A DNA stretch of 64,000 nt from Cryptomeria japonica (Eukaryota > Streptophyta > Pinopsida > Cupressales > Cupressaceae), in assembly GCF_030272615.1 (NCBI RefSeq), contig NC_081406.1, positions 471,004,400-471,068,399 of the forward strand, written 5' to 3'. Below, in pieces: positions 23,815-35,968 of the stretch. Numbering within the stretch: the first letter of the stretch is position 1; each line of letters starts with the position of its first letter. Both the position numbers and the translations under genes were made by a program. Under the pieces are notes generated by a model, which was given only the letters and a program-made list of their open reading frames with translations, was not told the origin of the DNA and did no database searches.

Positions 23815-24790
23815 TTGTACACAATCATACACAGAATAAAATACCAATAGGCATCTTATCCTCTCTTGAGAAAATAGTCTCTAACTGCTGAAGATTCGCG
23901 TAAAGGATCAGTTAGGTAGACTCCAAGGTTCTTTTAGTAGGGTCTCTACGTGTGGACAAGCTTTTAGTGGTATGATGTGATTTGCTGTTTCCTCCAAGGG
24001 GCCTTACGTATTCCAAAAGTTCAAAGATTTTCTAAACTAAGGAAACTTTCAAAAATAGCAAAAGGAGTAGGGTTTAAAAGAGGTCTAATCTAGCCTAACC
24101 CTATGAATGACTTAGTATGGACGAGACTTGGCAAGATTCAACCAACTTCAATTTTGCCATAAGATAACAACTCAATTGAAATTAGTGCGATCTTCTAAGG
24201 TAATAAAATGATACTCAATGCATCAAAGATCAAGGACACTACTACGAAGGTACATATCCAAGATACAATAATGATTGAAGATTAAGGGACTCAAAGTATT
24301 CTCCAGTCGACCACGCAAGGCGTTCCTACAATCAGCAAGAAGCTAGTGGTTTGGATTACGAATCCTACCAAATATCAAATCTTCACACTTTGTCCTTCAA
24401 ATTTAACAAACTACTTTGATTGAGCACGATTCAAGTAGATCAAACAACCATGAAGATAACTCAAGAAATTTGCAACAAAACACCATAACTTCAATATTTT
24501 ATTGATTTCCAAGTCATCATGTACAACAATTGCTTGAATGTCTCTCTTCAAAACTCAATCTTGCTACAAAATAAAATTGCTTCTAACTCTAATCTCTCTT
24601 ACATCAACTATTGACTATTACTCTATTGACTCTCTATCATACTATTAACTATTACAAATGAAATGAAAAATGGGGGTATATATAGCATCCCCAGTTACAA
24701 TGAAAGGTCCAGATTGAAAGTAAATCAACGGACAAGATCATGACACCTAAACCCTAATTAAGGTTTGTTACAAATGACCTCCTTTTTACT
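23815..24790 (-). mobile_element. LTR between pol-less copies I and II
   Basis: The outer terminus TGTTGACGTGTATTTT at 23815 matches the termini at 17355 and (inverted) 47045. A minus-strand TATA box (TATATATA, 24677-24684) is followed by about 860 bp to the terminus. It serves both as 3' LTR of copy II and, being shared, as 5' LTR of copy I, giving the minus-strand order: internal II, LTR, internal I, LTR. The inner border near 24790 follows a purine stretch (AAAAAGGAGG on minus) and is approximate. Confidence 0.55.
24677..24684 (-). promoter_or_regulatory. TATA box of the shared pol-less LTR
   Basis: GCTATATATACC on the minus strand, about 860 bp from the LTR 3' end. The homologous LTRs have TATATAAA (18466-18473) and TATAAAAG (32400-32407, plus strand) at corresponding positions. 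Confidence 0.55.
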
Positions 24791-24868
24791 GAACAATATT
24801 AAATACATAGCCAAATATTAAATTCGGCACAAAAACCTAGGAGGTATCAACCAATGAGAAATAAGATG

Positions 24869-27800
24869 TCATGTCATCTGTAACAACCTTTCATCTAGAA
24901 TCTTATTCCCTTTCCAATTCTCTTTCTTAGCATATGCAATGAATTTTGTCACGATTCCTTCGATTTCTGTGATTGGAATCTCGGGAAGATTCTTCATACT
25001 CTCCTCTAAGTGGATGACCTGATCGAATGCATCTAGAAGAGCTGCGTCCCAAGTAGATTCAAGTTCCTTCGTCCTCTCAATCAGGAGCATGGTGGCAAAC
25101 ATCTGACCATACTATTCATCTGTAACATCTGCGTCCTTGCGAAAGATGATCTTGATTCTATCCTCAAATTCCTGCATATCCACATCTGTCTCGACCTCGA
25201 TCCCTCTACCAAGAATGGTACGAAGTACCTCAAATACTCTGTCCTGGATCGGATTGATCACTTCCTCAAGTTGGCCACATCTAACACTGATGTCCTCAAA
25301 GAAAACATTCTTCATATGGAGTAAGGTTGACCACTGGAACAAACTGTGAGAATCACCCTCCAAGATCCTCTCCTGCGCTAAAATTCTTCTTGATGTGTGT
25401 CTTATAACTCTCAAGACAGGAATGACAACGTCCTTGGTATGGGCAAATGCAGCTACTGTTGTCATCAATTTGTGGATTATCTCAAGAACTTGGATAGCCT
25501 GATGAATGATCTTCATCATCCTTGTAACAAACTCTATGGCCACTGTATAAGATCTATCCATCCAACTACATGTACGCTGAACCAGGTTCCTGAATCTTTC
25601 TGCTTCATTGATTGATTGAAGTGGCAATGCCTGCACTGGTGATCTAACTGGATCCTGACGTCCCAAAGGTTCATTGATGTGACTGAAATATGTCCTCCAT
25701 GCACCGACCTCTCTCTCAAGCTTTCTATTTTTCTCCATTTCTTCTCTAAGCTTGTCCTTCAATGCCTCAAATGTGTCGGTGGCATCATCTAAAGTCTGCT
25801 CTGCTGTGGATGGTCCTAACTCAAAAGTCTGTATATCATATTCCTCTGCTAGGATCTCACCTTCATATTTGTCTGCTGCCGGTGTAGCTATCTGCAATTT
25901 CCTAGATCCAGTCTCATCTCGAATCATCTTGGACATCTTGGTAGCCTTTCTCTTCTCTGTTACTTCATGTGAACGTCCAACAAGGCTCTCTAAATCAATT
26001 GCATTGTCCTCGTCCTCTACTACGATCACCTTAGTCAATCTTTCTTTCAACCAATCTGGGATAATTGATCTTGTCTCTTGAACTTGAATCTCTTTATGCA
26101 CCATTTCTTCTTGTCTGGGAGGAGATGTTATTTCATTATCTTCTTCTAACTCATAGTCTTGGAGAGATCCATCTGACGAAACATGCTGTGCCTGTCCTTC
26201 CTCCTGCCTGTCATTCTGTACCATAGACTCCATGGATTCTTCCACTTGAATTGTTCTATTCTCTGATCTAGAAGAAGTACCTGGTGCTTGATCTTTGTTG
26301 GCCCCTTGCTTTCTCTTGGAAGACTCTTTCTTTTCTGACCTTTCTTTTCTCTTCGAACCTCTTGGATGGAGATTGCCCTCACTGGCACATCGAAGGTTAC
26401 CTTCACCTGAATTCCTAGGATTGGGATTGCCTTCACTCACACTGGCTCCACCTTCGGCTGATTTCTCTTCCAAAGTGAAAGACATAGCTATGCCTTGTTC
26501 TCTCAACTTCTGATGCTGAACGTCTACCCATCTGCGAGTACAAGACAAGACTGGTGCCATCAAAGCATCTAAATCCACGACCTCGGGCTCATTCCAATCC
26601 AACCTTATTGTTTTGCTTTCTCTATCATAGGAAGACTGGATATGTCTGCCATTGTCCTGAGCTTGGTCGGCCACTCTGTAAATCCTGCATTTCCTGATGA
26701 AATCCAAAGGTAATCTAGAATGCATTTTCCGTTTCACCTCAAGATCATCTAGGAGGTTCATCATAAAATCTTCAATCTGGTACTCATGTCTAAATCTTCT
26801 GCCGACTGTCTCCTCTAAATGTCCATGTGGATCAAAGCTATTTCTCCAAGCAAAAGATGAAAAAGAATACAAGGCTAACTCCTTCTCTGCGTCATCCATG
26901 GCTAAAACATTAGGACATACCTCAACTGAATTACCCAAAATAATAGGTACTTGGACTCCATTCTGATGTCTGTGCCTGAATGCCTTTGCATATGCTGCCA
27001 ACTATCTTGTTACTTCAAGTAACACAATTCTATCTGTCGGATACCTCGGCAACATGTATGGAGGTAAAGGACATCCATGCACTCTAATGTAAGTGAATTT
27101 GGGAAACTGAATGAACCAAGCACCGTACCTCTTGATGAATTCCTGGGCATCCTGAGATAATCTGTTGTGAATCCCTCCTTGCAACGTCCTTGTGATGTTC
27201 ATCGTGAAGGTATCATTAACTAACTTGTAGTTTTTCCCTGGCGGATGATGCAAGTAGGCATAGGAATCACAAGCTCTGACCTCGCCGGGTCCTCTTCCAA
27301 TCATTCCTCTGTGAGGTAGTCCTGCGTACTCAACACTCCTGATCAAAGCATAGATGACGTATGAACTCATGTGGAAGGACTTAGTAGCCCTGAGTCTCCT
27401 CAACTGTACGTCTAAGCAATGGCTAATCATCCTAGCCCAATGTATCGTACCTTTACCCTGAACAATCACCTGGATGAAGTAAAACATCCACTTCTCAAAA
27501 TAGAAGGCACGAGGTGCTCCTGTAACTCGGTTGAGCATGGTAATCAAATCTCTGTACTCCTCCTGGAAATCAATCCTGTGCGGTGTGTTCGGGATCTTGC
27601 TTAGACGGGGACGACTCTTGAGTAGCCAATTCTTGTTAATTATGCTTAAGCAAGCATCTGGATCATCATCGTACATTGATCTGGCTCCTTCTATGCTCTT
27701 GTATATCATGTCCCTGTGCTCTGGAAGATGGAAAGCTTCACTTATAGCTTCCTCTGAAAGATACGCCAAAGTGATTCCCTCATTGGACACGATCGTCCTG

Positions 27801-28090
27801 GACTGTGGATTATAATGTCGGGCACATTCGATCATCAACTCGTGGCACTGAATAGCTGGAGGAAAACCGGCCGCCTTAATGATGCCACTCTCTATTATTC
27901 TCCGGGCGACAGGTGATGGCTTGCCAATGTAGGGGACCTCTCGAAACTTCTTCGTGCTAAAGTTTCCCAAGTTTGTATCTCCAATGTTGCTCCACTTCGA
28001 CACGATCTTGGTCTCCACTTCTTCGGTCTTCTGATCTTCTTTCATGAGAGCTGAGCAACTGGTGGATGCTCCCGCCTTCGGGGTCGCCAT
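24869..28090 (-). pseudogene. Long ORF of pol-less LTR element, copy II (two TAG codons)
   Basis: One reading frame of 1,074 codons runs from ATG 28090-28088 (MATPKAGAST) to the stop at 24869-24871 and is interrupted only by TAG at 27002-27004 and 25112-25114. The start agrees with copy I. The order is: an N-terminal globular half (WSNIGDTNLGNFS, AAGFPPAIQCHEL, GITLAYLSEEAISEAFHLP, ATKSFHMSSYVIYALIRS, PYMLPRYPTDRIVLLEV), a second conserved block (FDPHGH, SRLPLDFIRKCRIYRVADQ), a Lys/Arg-rich stretch like a nuclear signal (GSKRKERSEKKESSKRKQ), an acidic region (VVEDEDNAIDLESL), a coiled coil (LKDKLREEMEKNRKLEREV) and a long helical C-terminus. Copy I has CAA (Gln) at the place of the first TAG, so that stop is probably a mutated Gln codon. 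The family is unknown to me; its place between LTR and 5' array suggests an element-encoded structural (Gag-like) protein, but a captured host gene is possible. Confidence 0.7.
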
Positions 28091-28975
28091 ACCTACACAA
28101 CATTTCATTATGAGAACTATATTTTGCAATGAATAACGTTGATTAGAGAGATAAAGTTTTTAGGAAACCTCATGATAAGTCTTTAGAGTTATCATTTCCT
28201 AAAAAAAATGAAAGATTGAGCTAAGAAATTCAAAATTCAAAATTTCAAAACTTAAAATATGACGATGAATAGATAAAGCAATAAAAATCAAATCGCCATA
28301 CCTCAATAGAGAGCTAACTCTAGAATGCAAAAAGACAAAATTCGCTTAGGCCAAATTGAGGTATGAATGATCTTTAACGTTATCTCCTCAAGAAATCAAT
28401 TTCGCCACCTTTGTCTTCAATGTGATCTTCAAGTTCACCTTTAACGTGGTCTTCCACTCTTAGCAAATTCGCTCAAATGAAGGTCTTCAAATATCGCACC
28501 ACCCTAGATATATTAGTGCCACCTTGGATGATATTCGCACCTTTTTCAAATACACTTCGCACTATCTTCGTTTTCCTCAATTCGCATGTAGAAGGATAAA
28601 ATAATGATGTGAAAATAATAGTCTTCACCCCCCTATATATAGCACTTGCACCTCTCCATTTACTAAGGCCGACTTGGTAAAATATAACAATTTCAAACGA
28701 TTTTTAAATGATTTTTTAATTAAATAACAAGGCCGACCTCCATGTATGAGCGCTCCATTCGATTTTTAATAATTAAATTCATTATTAATTAAATGCCTTT
28801 CGTTTTTTAATTTGCAAACTTCGATTTTAATAAAGGCAAAATAATTAATAAATGCAAAACGCCATATTAAATACTAGTTAAATAGGATTTTCAATTTTAT
28901 CGATCTTAGCATTTAAAATGAATTCAAAGAGGTTTATTTGGCGCCAAAAATCTGAAAATGAAGTGGACATACCTC
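28091..28975. other. Leader between long ORF and palindrome array, copy II
   Basis: Upstream of the copy II ORF on the minus strand; AT-rich, without ORFs or recognised motifs. It matches 21881-22544 of copy I in position only. Confidence 0.4.
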
Positions 28976-30731
28976 ATCGCTCTGGTCCCTTGGGAAGGGA
29001 CAGGAGCGATTCACCATTTTGTCACAATTCTTGCGTTTTCAACATTCAACTCCTTCATTTCTACGTTCAATATCGATCATTTTGTTGGGTCCTTTGAGTT
29101 AGATCGTCATGTATGCGTTCACGAGTGCCTTTGGATGTTCATCGCCTTTGTCCCTTGGAGGGGGACAGGAGCGATCTCCATATCTTCATGTTGATCTTGC
29201 ATCTTTAATCTTCGAACTTCCATCGCAAGGTGAATAACATCATTGCTTATTCCTTCTACGCTCGTTCCACTTACTTTCATGAGGTGTTTGGATGTTTAGA
29301 GGATCATCACCCTCGTCCCTTGGAGAGGGACAGGAGCGATCCATGTCTTTCTCCTTAATCTTAACAACTTTGAACTTCAATCTTCGTTGTGATGTCTTCC
29401 AAACGCCGTCCTTTACCATGCCCATCCTCGCCTTGCCTCGACTTTGAAGGAATATGAGTGTTTTTGATGGGATCGCTTTGGTCCTTGTCCAAAGGACAGG
29501 AGCGATATGAGCTCTTTAGCATGTTTGACAATGTTTGGACATTCAAAACACTTGCATGTCATCCTCAAAAGACGTCTTGAACCCTTTACAACCTTGTGAA
29601 GCCTTGACTCAACGTAATTCTTGCATGAATTGATCAATATACTCAACATCGCTCTGGTCCCTTCCTGAGGGACAGGAGCGAAATTCATCATTGTGAGCTT
29701 ATTCTTGTTTATTTCAACTTACAATTATCTTCAACGCGTGTAATGACGTCCTTTCGATCCTTGGGGTAGCTTGATATTCGCTTATCTCTTGAAATCTATG
29801 CCTTAATGGAAATATCGCTCTGGTCCCTTCCCATGGGACAGGAGCGATCTGGGGTCTTAGAGCGCAAATCCTTCCAACGTGACGACCTTGATGCTTGTGT
29901 TTGATTAAAAATGTCTTAAGACGTTCCTGCCACCTTGTTCCTTGTCTTGGATCGGTCTTAAACTTGAGGGAAAGGCAACATACTCACTGTATCGCCCTGG
30001 TGCCTTGGAGAGGGACAGGAGCGAACTTGCTCTTGTGGTCTTCATTTCACTTTGCTAGCTTCCAAATTTATATTCAACGGATTTGTCATGCTCTACTCCA
30101 TTCATCCATGCCTTGAAATCGTTTGCAACTTGGCAAGAAAAATCATTTATAACAAAAATCGCTCTGGTCCCTTCCTGAGGGACAGGAGCGAACTAGGCAT
30201 TTTGGGACCCTTGTTGACATTTTAAAATATTCAATTTATATTCACTGAGTTCATTTCACCGTCTTCCTTGCCACCAAACATGAACTTGACTTGATCTTGG
30301 CCTGGATTTTGCCCAATGAAGAATATCGCTCTGGTCCCTGGGAGAGGGACGGGAGCTATAATGTACTTCGCCCTGGTCCCTTCCTGAGGGACAGGAGCGA
30401 TTTTAGCATTCTGGACCATTCTTCTTCATATTTGCACTTCAAATTATATTCATCTGATAAAACATCTTCCTTTGGACCTCTTCAAATCGTCAAGTCGTCG
30501 AAATCTCGCAAGGACAAAGCAAAATTGGATTTGTAGCTCCGGTCCTTCACTGAGGGACAGGAGCGATTTTGCTCCTGGAGGCATTTCTGTGCTCATGAAA
30601 ATCTTCAATCTATATTCAATGGAAAGATCTCGCCTTTCCCTATTACTTCCAACTCGAAATTCATCGACTCTGCACGAATAGTGAGATATTTGAAAACGAG
30701 CTCCCGTCCTTCATAGAGGGACAGGAGCGAT
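28976..30731. repeat. Array of twelve 35-nt palindromes, spacing about 166 bp
   Basis: Each unit begins like ATCGCTCTGGTCCCTT and ends like GAGGGACAGGAGCGAT. The 35 nt form a stem of up to 16 pairs with one G-A mismatch and a short loop. Starts are at 28976, 29141, 29306, 29472, 29648, 29814, 29991, 30158, 30325, 30367, 30533 and about 30696. Spacings are 165, 165, 166, 176, 166, 177, 167, 167, 42, 166 and about 163. The sequence between palindromes is diverged to the point that only the palindrome is conserved. Unit 4 shows a paired change (T-A in place of C-G in the stem), a hint of selection on the fold. The array lies 0.9 kb upstream of the copy II ORF. Confidence 0.92.
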
Positions 30732-30749
30732 TTTGCTCCTACAGGCCAA

Positions 30750-31740
30750 AATATCATGATTTTACACATTTTATCACTTCACACGGCGAAAACAAATCAT
30801 TTCCAATGCCTAGGATCAAAATCAAAAAAAAGTCAAAATTTGGTCAAAAATATTCAATCGGACAAAAATTCACATTTCATCTCCAACACTTAGACAAATT
30901 TAAGCTTTGCATCAACATTCCAATTGAAAATTAGACCATTCTGGCGAATTCATTGCATTCAAAATTAGCATCCTTCGAAAAGGAAGCTCAAAAGCCCTCA
31001 AAACGACTGGATTTTGGCCTGAAAAGACAGAAATTAAAACCCTAAGGGTTGACCCTAAATCCAGACAACTGACTGACTAACAAAATCCTAAAAACGAAGG
31101 CGAAAAACGAGGGAAAAACGAGCAAAAAGAGGGGGTCACCATTTGCGATGGGGCGATGTGTGAAATGGTCACAACAGGGAATGGGCAAAGGGGTGTATAA
31201 ATAAAGTCGGGAGTTTAATAAGTTTTGCAAGCAAAAGGAAATTTCACATATTTTGCCAAATCGCCGAATTTCTCCTTAAGCAAGGAGATGAAAGGAGGTA
31301 AAGAAAAGGAAATTCGCCAATTTAGGAGCATTGCGAGAAAACAAAGATTCGACATTTCTGGTCATGTTGCAAGAAATAAAAGGTTTGCATTTCCTCCTAA
31401 AAGACCAAACTTTCTCTCCAAAATCGACAAAATGAAAAGAGTTGACAAGGATGTTGCATTATAAATCCACGAATTGCCTCTAGATGCCGATAGGGAGGGT
31501 AGTATTAAAATCGAAACAAGCAAAGTCCGACAATTTTAGTTATTTTGCAAGAAATGAGAAAAGCTCGCATTTAGCAAAAGGGAGGCGTTTAAAATAAAAT
31601 CGCACTTTTCTCTTAAAATGGCCGAGTTTCCCTATCAAGGTGACATAACATTTTTAAAAGTGAAACCAAGGAAGTTTCGTTTAAAGTCAGAATTCGCACA
31701 ATTTTCCTTGTAAAGCCAAGTTTTCTTCAACAAAGGGCAT
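30750..31740. other. 5' leader block of pol-less element, copy II
   Basis: The part 31125-31190 (GAGGGGGTCACCATTTGCGA, then GATGTGTGAAA) closely matches 54508-54560, and 31530-31660 matches 23650-23800. It holds several degenerate TTTTGCAAGAAATGAGAAA motifs. No coding domain was recognised. Confidence 0.5.
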
Positions 31741-32280
31741 TTAAAAGTGTTGCCAAGTGTCTTTCAACACTTATTTGTTAAATTTATTTAATTTTTCGAA
31801 GTGATTGATTCAAGTCGAAATCGATTGTTTGCAAATCGACTTCGTTGGGAAGAGCTAAGGAGGCAACCTAAAGTGCAAATATCAAGCTGGAAGGTGAAGG
31901 CGAAGCACAAGCATGGTGATCATCAATTCAACCGGAAGATGAAGATGCAGTGCACAAGATCAAACTGGTGATCACGGAGCATTAAAGAGCGTGCCATGAA
32001 CTCAGGACCAAAATGATGATGTTCCAAATTTCTGAAAGGCATCGACAAAAACCACTCAAAGTGCTACTCAGAAAGCATGCAAAAATAAAGAAATACATAG
32101 CTGGAATTGATTCCAAAAAATCAGTTTGTAAAACTGAATTGTTTTAATGCAAATAACTACTTGCAGGCCCCTTATTAATGCAACATAAAACAAAGGGACA
32201 TAGGTCAGTTATTCCCAACTACCAGATTGACCGAATTGATGCGAAACAGTTGTAGGTATTTGAAGAAGTGGCTGAGGAAG
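31740..32280. other. No gene recognised
   Basis: AT-rich sequence between the copy II leader and the split LTR. No conserved protein or repeat was seen on either strand. Confidence 0.4.
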
Positions 32281-32561
32281 TGGTTGGGAGGACAACTAAA
32301 ATTAAAATAGGCAATAGGTTAAAGCTGCCAAGTTTCTAAAAGGCAGATTGCAGTTGTTGGATGCATTCAATCCTGGCCCTTGATTTGAATTGTAAAATCT
32401 ATAAAAGGTAGAGGCCTCTCTCTTGTAAAGGGTTAGAAGGTTAGATTTTAGTAGTTAGATCTTATAGAATTAGGTAGCCAACAAGTTAGAAGTAGTTGCA
32501 GTTAACAAATTAGGAATAGAATAGAACTGTTGTAAGAAATTGTTGTAATGACAGCTAAAAT
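32280..32561 (+). mobile_element. Left half of a plus-strand LTR split by Copia
   Basis: A TATA box TATAAAAG lies at 32400-32407. The sequence continues after the Copia at 46357 and ends CACGTCAACA at 47045. TATA-to-end length without the Copia is about 850 bp, close to the 860 bp in the LTR at 23815-24790, and the terminal 110 bp are clearly similar in inverted orientation. The left border is approximate. Confidence 0.5.
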
Positions 32562-33011
32562 TGTGAGTGTAAATAAATATTCATCATGGATATTATTACA
32601 CTTTACTTAAGTTAACTTAGGATAATGCATCTCTTCGTAGTTTGGATATGAGACACTTAGGGAAGTGTGCACATAGGGATATAGCTTGCAGGAGAAATTC
32701 CACCTTTTGTGATCTTATTTTGTTGTTACACTCCACATTCGGTGGGTCATCCACCTCTTGTGGAATATTATATTATTTCTCCTACCTACCCCTAGTATTT
32801 CTTACCTACCCTTGTTTCTCATTGAGCCACATGTCATGATTGTGTGCTCGTATATCCATATGGCCTTGCCTATATAAGCAGGCTCATATTCATTGTATTG
32901 GTTAATCTAGTTGATCATTTGCATATTAATGAGAATACAGTTTGTTCTTGTCATTCTATTGTCTCTCTTTTATACTTTTCATTGTGCCCTTGATCTTGGC
33001 CAAACCTCACA
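32562..33011 (+). repeat. 5' LTR of Copia
   Basis: 450 bp; starts TGTGAGTGTAAATAAAT where the 3' LTR has TGTTGGTGTAAATAAAT, and ends AAACCTCACA just before the primer site. Roughly 18 differences from the 3' LTR by eye. Confidence 0.9.
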
Positions 33012-33023
33012 TGGTATCGGAGC
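33012..33023 (+). promoter_or_regulatory. Copia primer-binding site
   Basis: TGGTATCGGAGC immediately follows the 5' LTR; it is complementary to the 3' end of initiator-Met tRNA apart from one base, the usual primer of plant Copia elements. Confidence 0.85.
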
Positions 33024-33971
33024 TATTGGGGCTTCATTCATTGGTTTTGGGAGACATCTTGGAAGGCTTCTATTTTCGGATCTGAGGTATTGCGCGTTTT
33101 GGAGGCATCCTAGAGCGTTTTCGACCTCACCATGGCATCCGGGAGGCCGTTTCCATTAAAATCGAGTATAAACTCGACCTATTTTGGCGAAAGTCGAATT
33201 TTGGGTGTTGGAGAAATTTTTGCCCAATTCAAGGTTACGGAATTTTTGGATTTTCCCAAAAAAAAAAAAAAAAATTCTGAAAAAATAAATTTCCAGTTGA
33301 AAATCACCTTCTACCCAGTCAGCATTTTTTGAAAAATTTTAGACCCCTTTCCATTGAGCAGTTTGGATTTTTGGGTCAACTTTGGAGGCTCATAACTTGC
33401 TCAATTTTGCTCCTTTTTGCGTGCAATTTTTTTTTATTTGGGCTAATTTTTCGTGCTCTTCGCAGTGGTGTAGTTATTTTCTGATTTTGGTGCACAGGTT
33501 TTTCGGAATTTTTGGAATTTCTCAGTTGTACTTGTCCAATCCTCAATTTTGCAACTTCAAAGGCTTCGTTTGAGCTCATACAACCTCCTTTTCAGGTGCC
33601 GTTTCTTTTTAAAGTGCATATTTTTTCGTCTACTTTCATAATCTATGATCAGTTTTCAGAGATTTTGAGTGGATATTGTACTTTCAAATATTGGTCTTTT
33701 TTGGCCTATTTGGTACTTGTAATTTTCTTGGATCTTAGTTTAGATCTCTTACATTATCAGTTTGAGTTTCCTTTGGCCTCTTTGAGGCAGTTGTAAAGTT
33801 GAAATCAGAAGTCCACTTTGCCATTTTTTGCAAGTGGCCCATTGTACACGCACTAAGTATAAAGTGCCAAATCATCATTTTGGGGGGGGGGGTTCTTTGA
33901 TTGAGTGGATTTGGGGGGGTGTCTTGTGTGATTGTGCCTCTCTTTCCTTGTGCTCTTTCATTTTTGTTGCA

Positions 33972-34909
33972 ATGAGTTCTCATAAATTTCCACCTTTAAC
34001 TCCACATAATTATGCATCATGGAAAATTAAAGTATGGAGCAAATTAATGGAAAAAGGTCTCACTCATTACATAGACGGAACAATAGCAGCACCACCTGAT
34101 CCTAAGGCTGATCCTAATGCTCAGTTAGAATGGCTCACTAAGAATTGCATGGCTCTTGGAACTTTGCGTATGTATCAAATGACCTCATTTTTCACATTGA
34201 GAAGTGTACTGCAATCAAAGAGGCTTGGGATATGTTTCAAAAATTGTATGGTCAAGTTGATGAAATCAGAGGTTACAAGATTGACAATGAGCTCACCAAC
34301 TTGGATCCCAAGAATTTTGATACAATCCACGATTATGTCACCAAAGCAAATGAGCTAAGAGCAAAGCTTAAGGATTGTGGAATTGACAAAAAGGATGCTC
34401 AGTTGATATTCAACTTGTTGGACAAGCTTGCACCAGAATATGCAGCATTTGTTTCAAGCTTCCAAACTCATCGTTTGACAGTGGGGAGTTCCTACATTAT
34501 GCCTTCATTTGATGCTTTCACAGAAATGCTGATATTGGAACAATCTAAGTTGTTGAACATGGGGCTTCTCAAGTCTTCAAAGTCCAAGGCTTTAGTGGCT
34601 AATCAAGGGAGTCAATGGAGTCAAGGCAACAATTCCAACAAGAAGAAGAAGCAATCTAAGTCAAAGCCACAGCAAGAAAAAGGGCAATCATCCTCTCCAT
34701 CACAAGGCGATTTTTCATCCTCTTCCAAGAAGGGGACTCCACCTAAGAAGGATAAACCAACTTGTGCTTATTGCAAGAAGTATGGTCATGATGAGCATCG
34801 ATGCCACACCAAGCAAGTTGATGAGTTGACAAATCTTCTTAAAAAAAACAACATCAACTTGCCATCCGCCTACACAAAGAAGGATTCATCTCCTTCCTCT
34901 TCCTCGTAG
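33972..34909 (+). pseudogene. Copia Gag
   Basis: Starts MSSHKFPPLTPHNYASWKI, the usual N-terminus of plant Copia Gag. A frameshift near 34150 moves the reading to the frame that continues with EAWDMFQKLYGQVDEI and VTKANELRAKLKDCG. A basic linker and a zinc knuckle CAYCKKYGHDEHRC (CX2CX4HX4C) follow near 34767-34810. A TAG at 34907 separates it from the protease, in the same frame. Gag forms the particle and binds element RNA. Confidence 0.85.
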
Positions 34910-34933
34910 TCTAAGGGAAAAGGGCAAGCATTT

Positions 34934-35968
34934 GTGGCTACAACAGGTTCTTCACAGCAATGGATACTTGACTCGGGTGCCTCTTATCACATGGGTTCTA
35001 CAAAGGAGCAGTTTTCTTCATTGGAGCCATCAAAGGTACCTCACATTTACATAGGTGATGATACACAAGTTGAGGTTGAAGGGAAAGGTTCAGTTGACAT
35101 GGATGATGGAACATTTGAGAATGTTCTCTATGTTCCTAACTTGTCTACCAACCTTCTCTCTATCTACCAAATCACTCACTATGGGAATGGGAAAAAGGTT
35201 GAGTTTACACCTGATTCAGTTGTGGTGAAGGAACTTGATGATGATGCCTTGGTAGCAGTGGGACAAGTCAATGACAACTCAAGGATTTATTCATTCTCCC
35301 ACTTTGTGCCAAGTTCTCCTTCTATGGCCTTGCTTACTCATTCAAATTTAGAAAGTAAGCTATGGCATGAGCAGTTTGGTCACCTCAACTACCGCTATCT
35401 TCAACAGCTCAGCACTAAAGACATGGTCACAGGTCTACCTCGAATCAGTTTTTCAGAGGGTGTATGTTCAGGTTGTTCCATGGGCAAGCATCCCGAGGAG
35501 AAGTTTGATAAGGGGAAAGCTTGGAGAGCTTTGGAAGTTCTTCAACTTGTTCACAGCGATGTAGCAGGTCCATTTCCAGCACCTTCATTTAGTAAGGCCC
35601 GCTATGTCCTCACCTTCATTGATGACTACTCCCGCTTCACTTGAGTCTACTTTCTTATTCATAAGAATGAAGTATTTGATAGATTTCAGGACTTCAAGGC
35701 TCGTGTGGAGAAGCAATTCGGGAAAGTGGTCAAGATTCTTCGAATAGATAATGGAAGGGAATATGTGAACAAAAGACTTGAGGATTTTTGTACATTTGAG
35801 GGGATTGATCTTCAGCATTCTGTTGCATACACTCCACAATAGAACGGAGTTGCAGAGCACAAGAATAGAACTCTCAAGGAAATGGCTAGCTGTAAGATAC
35901 ATGCACGTTCTCTTGATCTCGCCTTTTGGGAAGAGGCTATCAGTTGTGCCACACACATCCAGAATCGG
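34934..35968 (+). pseudogene. Copia protease and integrase, N-terminal part
   Basis: The protease is marked by WILDSGASYHMGS (catalytic Asp of DSGA). The integrase zinc domain has LWHEQFGHLNY and CSGCSMGKH (HHCC). The catalytic core begins HSDVAGPFPAPS and FIDDYSRFT (first Asp); after a TGA at 35642 (Trp codon in other Copia elements) it continues with RIDNGREYVN (second Asp) and a TPQ*NGVAEHKNRT block, where TAG at 35840 replaces a Gln and the third catalytic acid (Glu) lies. The frame stops at 35968, where the Gypsy has inserted, and resumes at 43569. Confidence 0.88.

Noticed and set aside
25752-26513. Plus-strand ORFs opposite the copy II ORF
   Set aside because: Shadow frames of the minus-strand ORF; the protein similarity to copy I is only in the minus frame.
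27002-27004. TAG in the long ORF as programmed read-through
   Set aside because: The related copy has CAA (Gln) at this place and a second TAG occurs later; a point mutation is simpler. The read-through context CAATTA is absent.
29361-30419. Repeated peptide (APVPQEGTRA on the minus strand, ALVPW.GTGA on the plus) as a real repeat protein
   Set aside because: It is only the translation of the palindrome; spacing is not a multiple of three and stops lie between the units.
28976-30731. Palindrome array as a CRISPR array
   Set aside because: Repeat length fits, but gaps are about 130 bp, gap sequences are related in layout, no cas genes exist and the DNA is from a plant nucleus.
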